From Gemmatimonadota bacterium (lineage in GTDB: Bacteria > Gemmatimonadota > Gemmatimonadetes > Palauibacterales > Palauibacteraceae), in NCBI GenBank assembly GCA_029863105.1, contig JAOTWC010000077.1, positions 1 to 7,034 on the forward strand: DNA of 7,034 nt, read 5' to 3'. Position numbers and translations under genes: made by a program. Numbering within the stretch: position 1 is the stretch's first letter; each line of letters opens with the position of its first letter. The notes under the pieces were generated by a model that had not been told where the DNA came from, made no database searches, and worked only from the letters and a program-made list of their open reading frames with translations. Of the stretch, positions 6,699-7,034 are shown piece after piece.

Positions 6699-7034
6699 GT
6701 GGAGCAGGAAGTCAGCCAGGACGAGGTGCAGCACGAAAGGCAGGAGCGAGCGGCCGTTCAGCCCGGAGCCGATCTGGCCGCCTACGGTCGTGAGCTGTTG
6801 CACGACATGTTGTGGTCGATGCTCCTCTCCCGGCGGTTCGAGGAAAAGACGGCGGAAGTCTACCAGATGGGCCGCATCGGCGGTTTCTGCCATCTGTACA
6901 TCGGACAGGAGGCCGTCGCGGTCGGCGCGATCCGCGCGTTGCGTTCGGACGACTATGTGTTCACGGCCTACCGGGACCATGCCCAGGCTATCGTCCGCGG
7001 CATCTCGCCGAGGGCCGTCATGGCGGAGCTGTTC
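6699..7034 (+). CDS. pdhA: Pyruvate dehydrogenase E1 alpha subunit, 5' part (runs off window)
   Basis: An open frame of 112 codons continuing past the window end. From residue 29 it reads as the N-terminal part of a thiamine-diphosphate-dependent E1 alpha subunit: YGRELLHDMLWSMLLSRRFEEK, MGRIGGFCHLYIGQEAVAVG (57-76) and FTAYRDHAQAIVRG (88-101), ending AVMAELF. With the beta subunit, E1 decarboxylates pyruvate and acetylates the E2 lipoyl group in the cytoplasm. FCHLYIGQEA and YRDH are characteristic of pyruvate-type E1 alpha; a branched-chain 2-oxoacid E1 is less likely. A in YRDHA replaces the commoner G. GTG at 6699 is the first start after an in-frame TGA at 6666, with only a weak GGGA upstream; GTG at 6726, 4 bases after AGGA (6718-6721), is an alternative that would drop nine residues of the charged, Gln/Glu-rich leader. 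It has no functional link to the copper genes and lies 116 bases after cusA. Confidence 0.9.
   Translation, partial: MEQEVSQDEVQHERQERAAVQPGADLAAYGRELLHDMLWSMLLSRRFEEKTAEVYQMGRIGGFCHLYIGQEAVAVGAIRALRSDDYVFTAYRDHAQAIVRGISPRAVMAELF

Noticed and set aside
1..7034. Mobile element, CRISPR array, tRNA or rRNA
   Set aside because: No transposase or integrase, no terminal or regularly spaced repeats, and no RNA gene signature was seen; composition looks uniform across the genes.

Overview
The window holds one compact, plus-strand copper/silver resistance operon followed by the 5' end of an unrelated housekeeping gene. DNA is GC-rich throughout (except a short AT-rich patch at about 12-45), and the gene set (outer-membrane channel, lipoprotein adaptor, RND pump) requires a double-membrane, Gram-negative cell. 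The CsoR-first order, the style of the adaptor and channel proteins and the FCHLYIGQEAVAVG-type PdhA remind me of Gemmatimonadota or a related phylum; that placement is an inference from recall, not shown by the sequence.

Layout. Bases 1-77: promoter/leader with a near-perfect palindrome (16-37) that fits a CsoR operator. 78-389: CsoR-type copper-sensing repressor with the Cys-His-Cys copper site. 386-799: small secreted Cys/His-rich protein of unknown function, overlapping csoR by ATGA. 800-920: intergenic stretch with a strong 28-base imperfect palindrome (813-840) and a perfect AGGAGG ribosome site. 921-2180: TolC/CusC-type outer-membrane efflux channel. 2177-3424: CusB-type periplasmic adaptor lipoprotein. 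3421-6582: CusA-type heavy-metal RND pump with the full tri-methionine copper site. 6583-6698: intergenic stretch with a weak stem-loop. 6699 to the window end: N-terminal 112 residues of a pyruvate dehydrogenase E1 alpha subunit.

How it works together: CsoR is expected to sit on the operator until it binds Cu(I), then release and allow transcription of the whole unit. CusA, CusB and the outer-membrane channel would form a tripartite machine that exports Cu(I)/Ag(I) from periplasm or cytoplasm to the outside. Three of the four gene junctions are ATGA stop-start overlaps, so the proteins are probably made in coupled fashion; the exception is the junction before the channel gene, which has the palindrome and its own strong ribosome site. 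pdhA looks like a separate transcription unit.

I do not see an undescribed system of new type here. The points most worth following are the loss of the CusA proton-relay lysine (Val977 at the E. coli K984 position), the unassigned Cys/His-rich secreted protein inside the operon, the intercistronic palindrome, and control of an RND efflux system by CsoR instead of the CusRS two-component pair.
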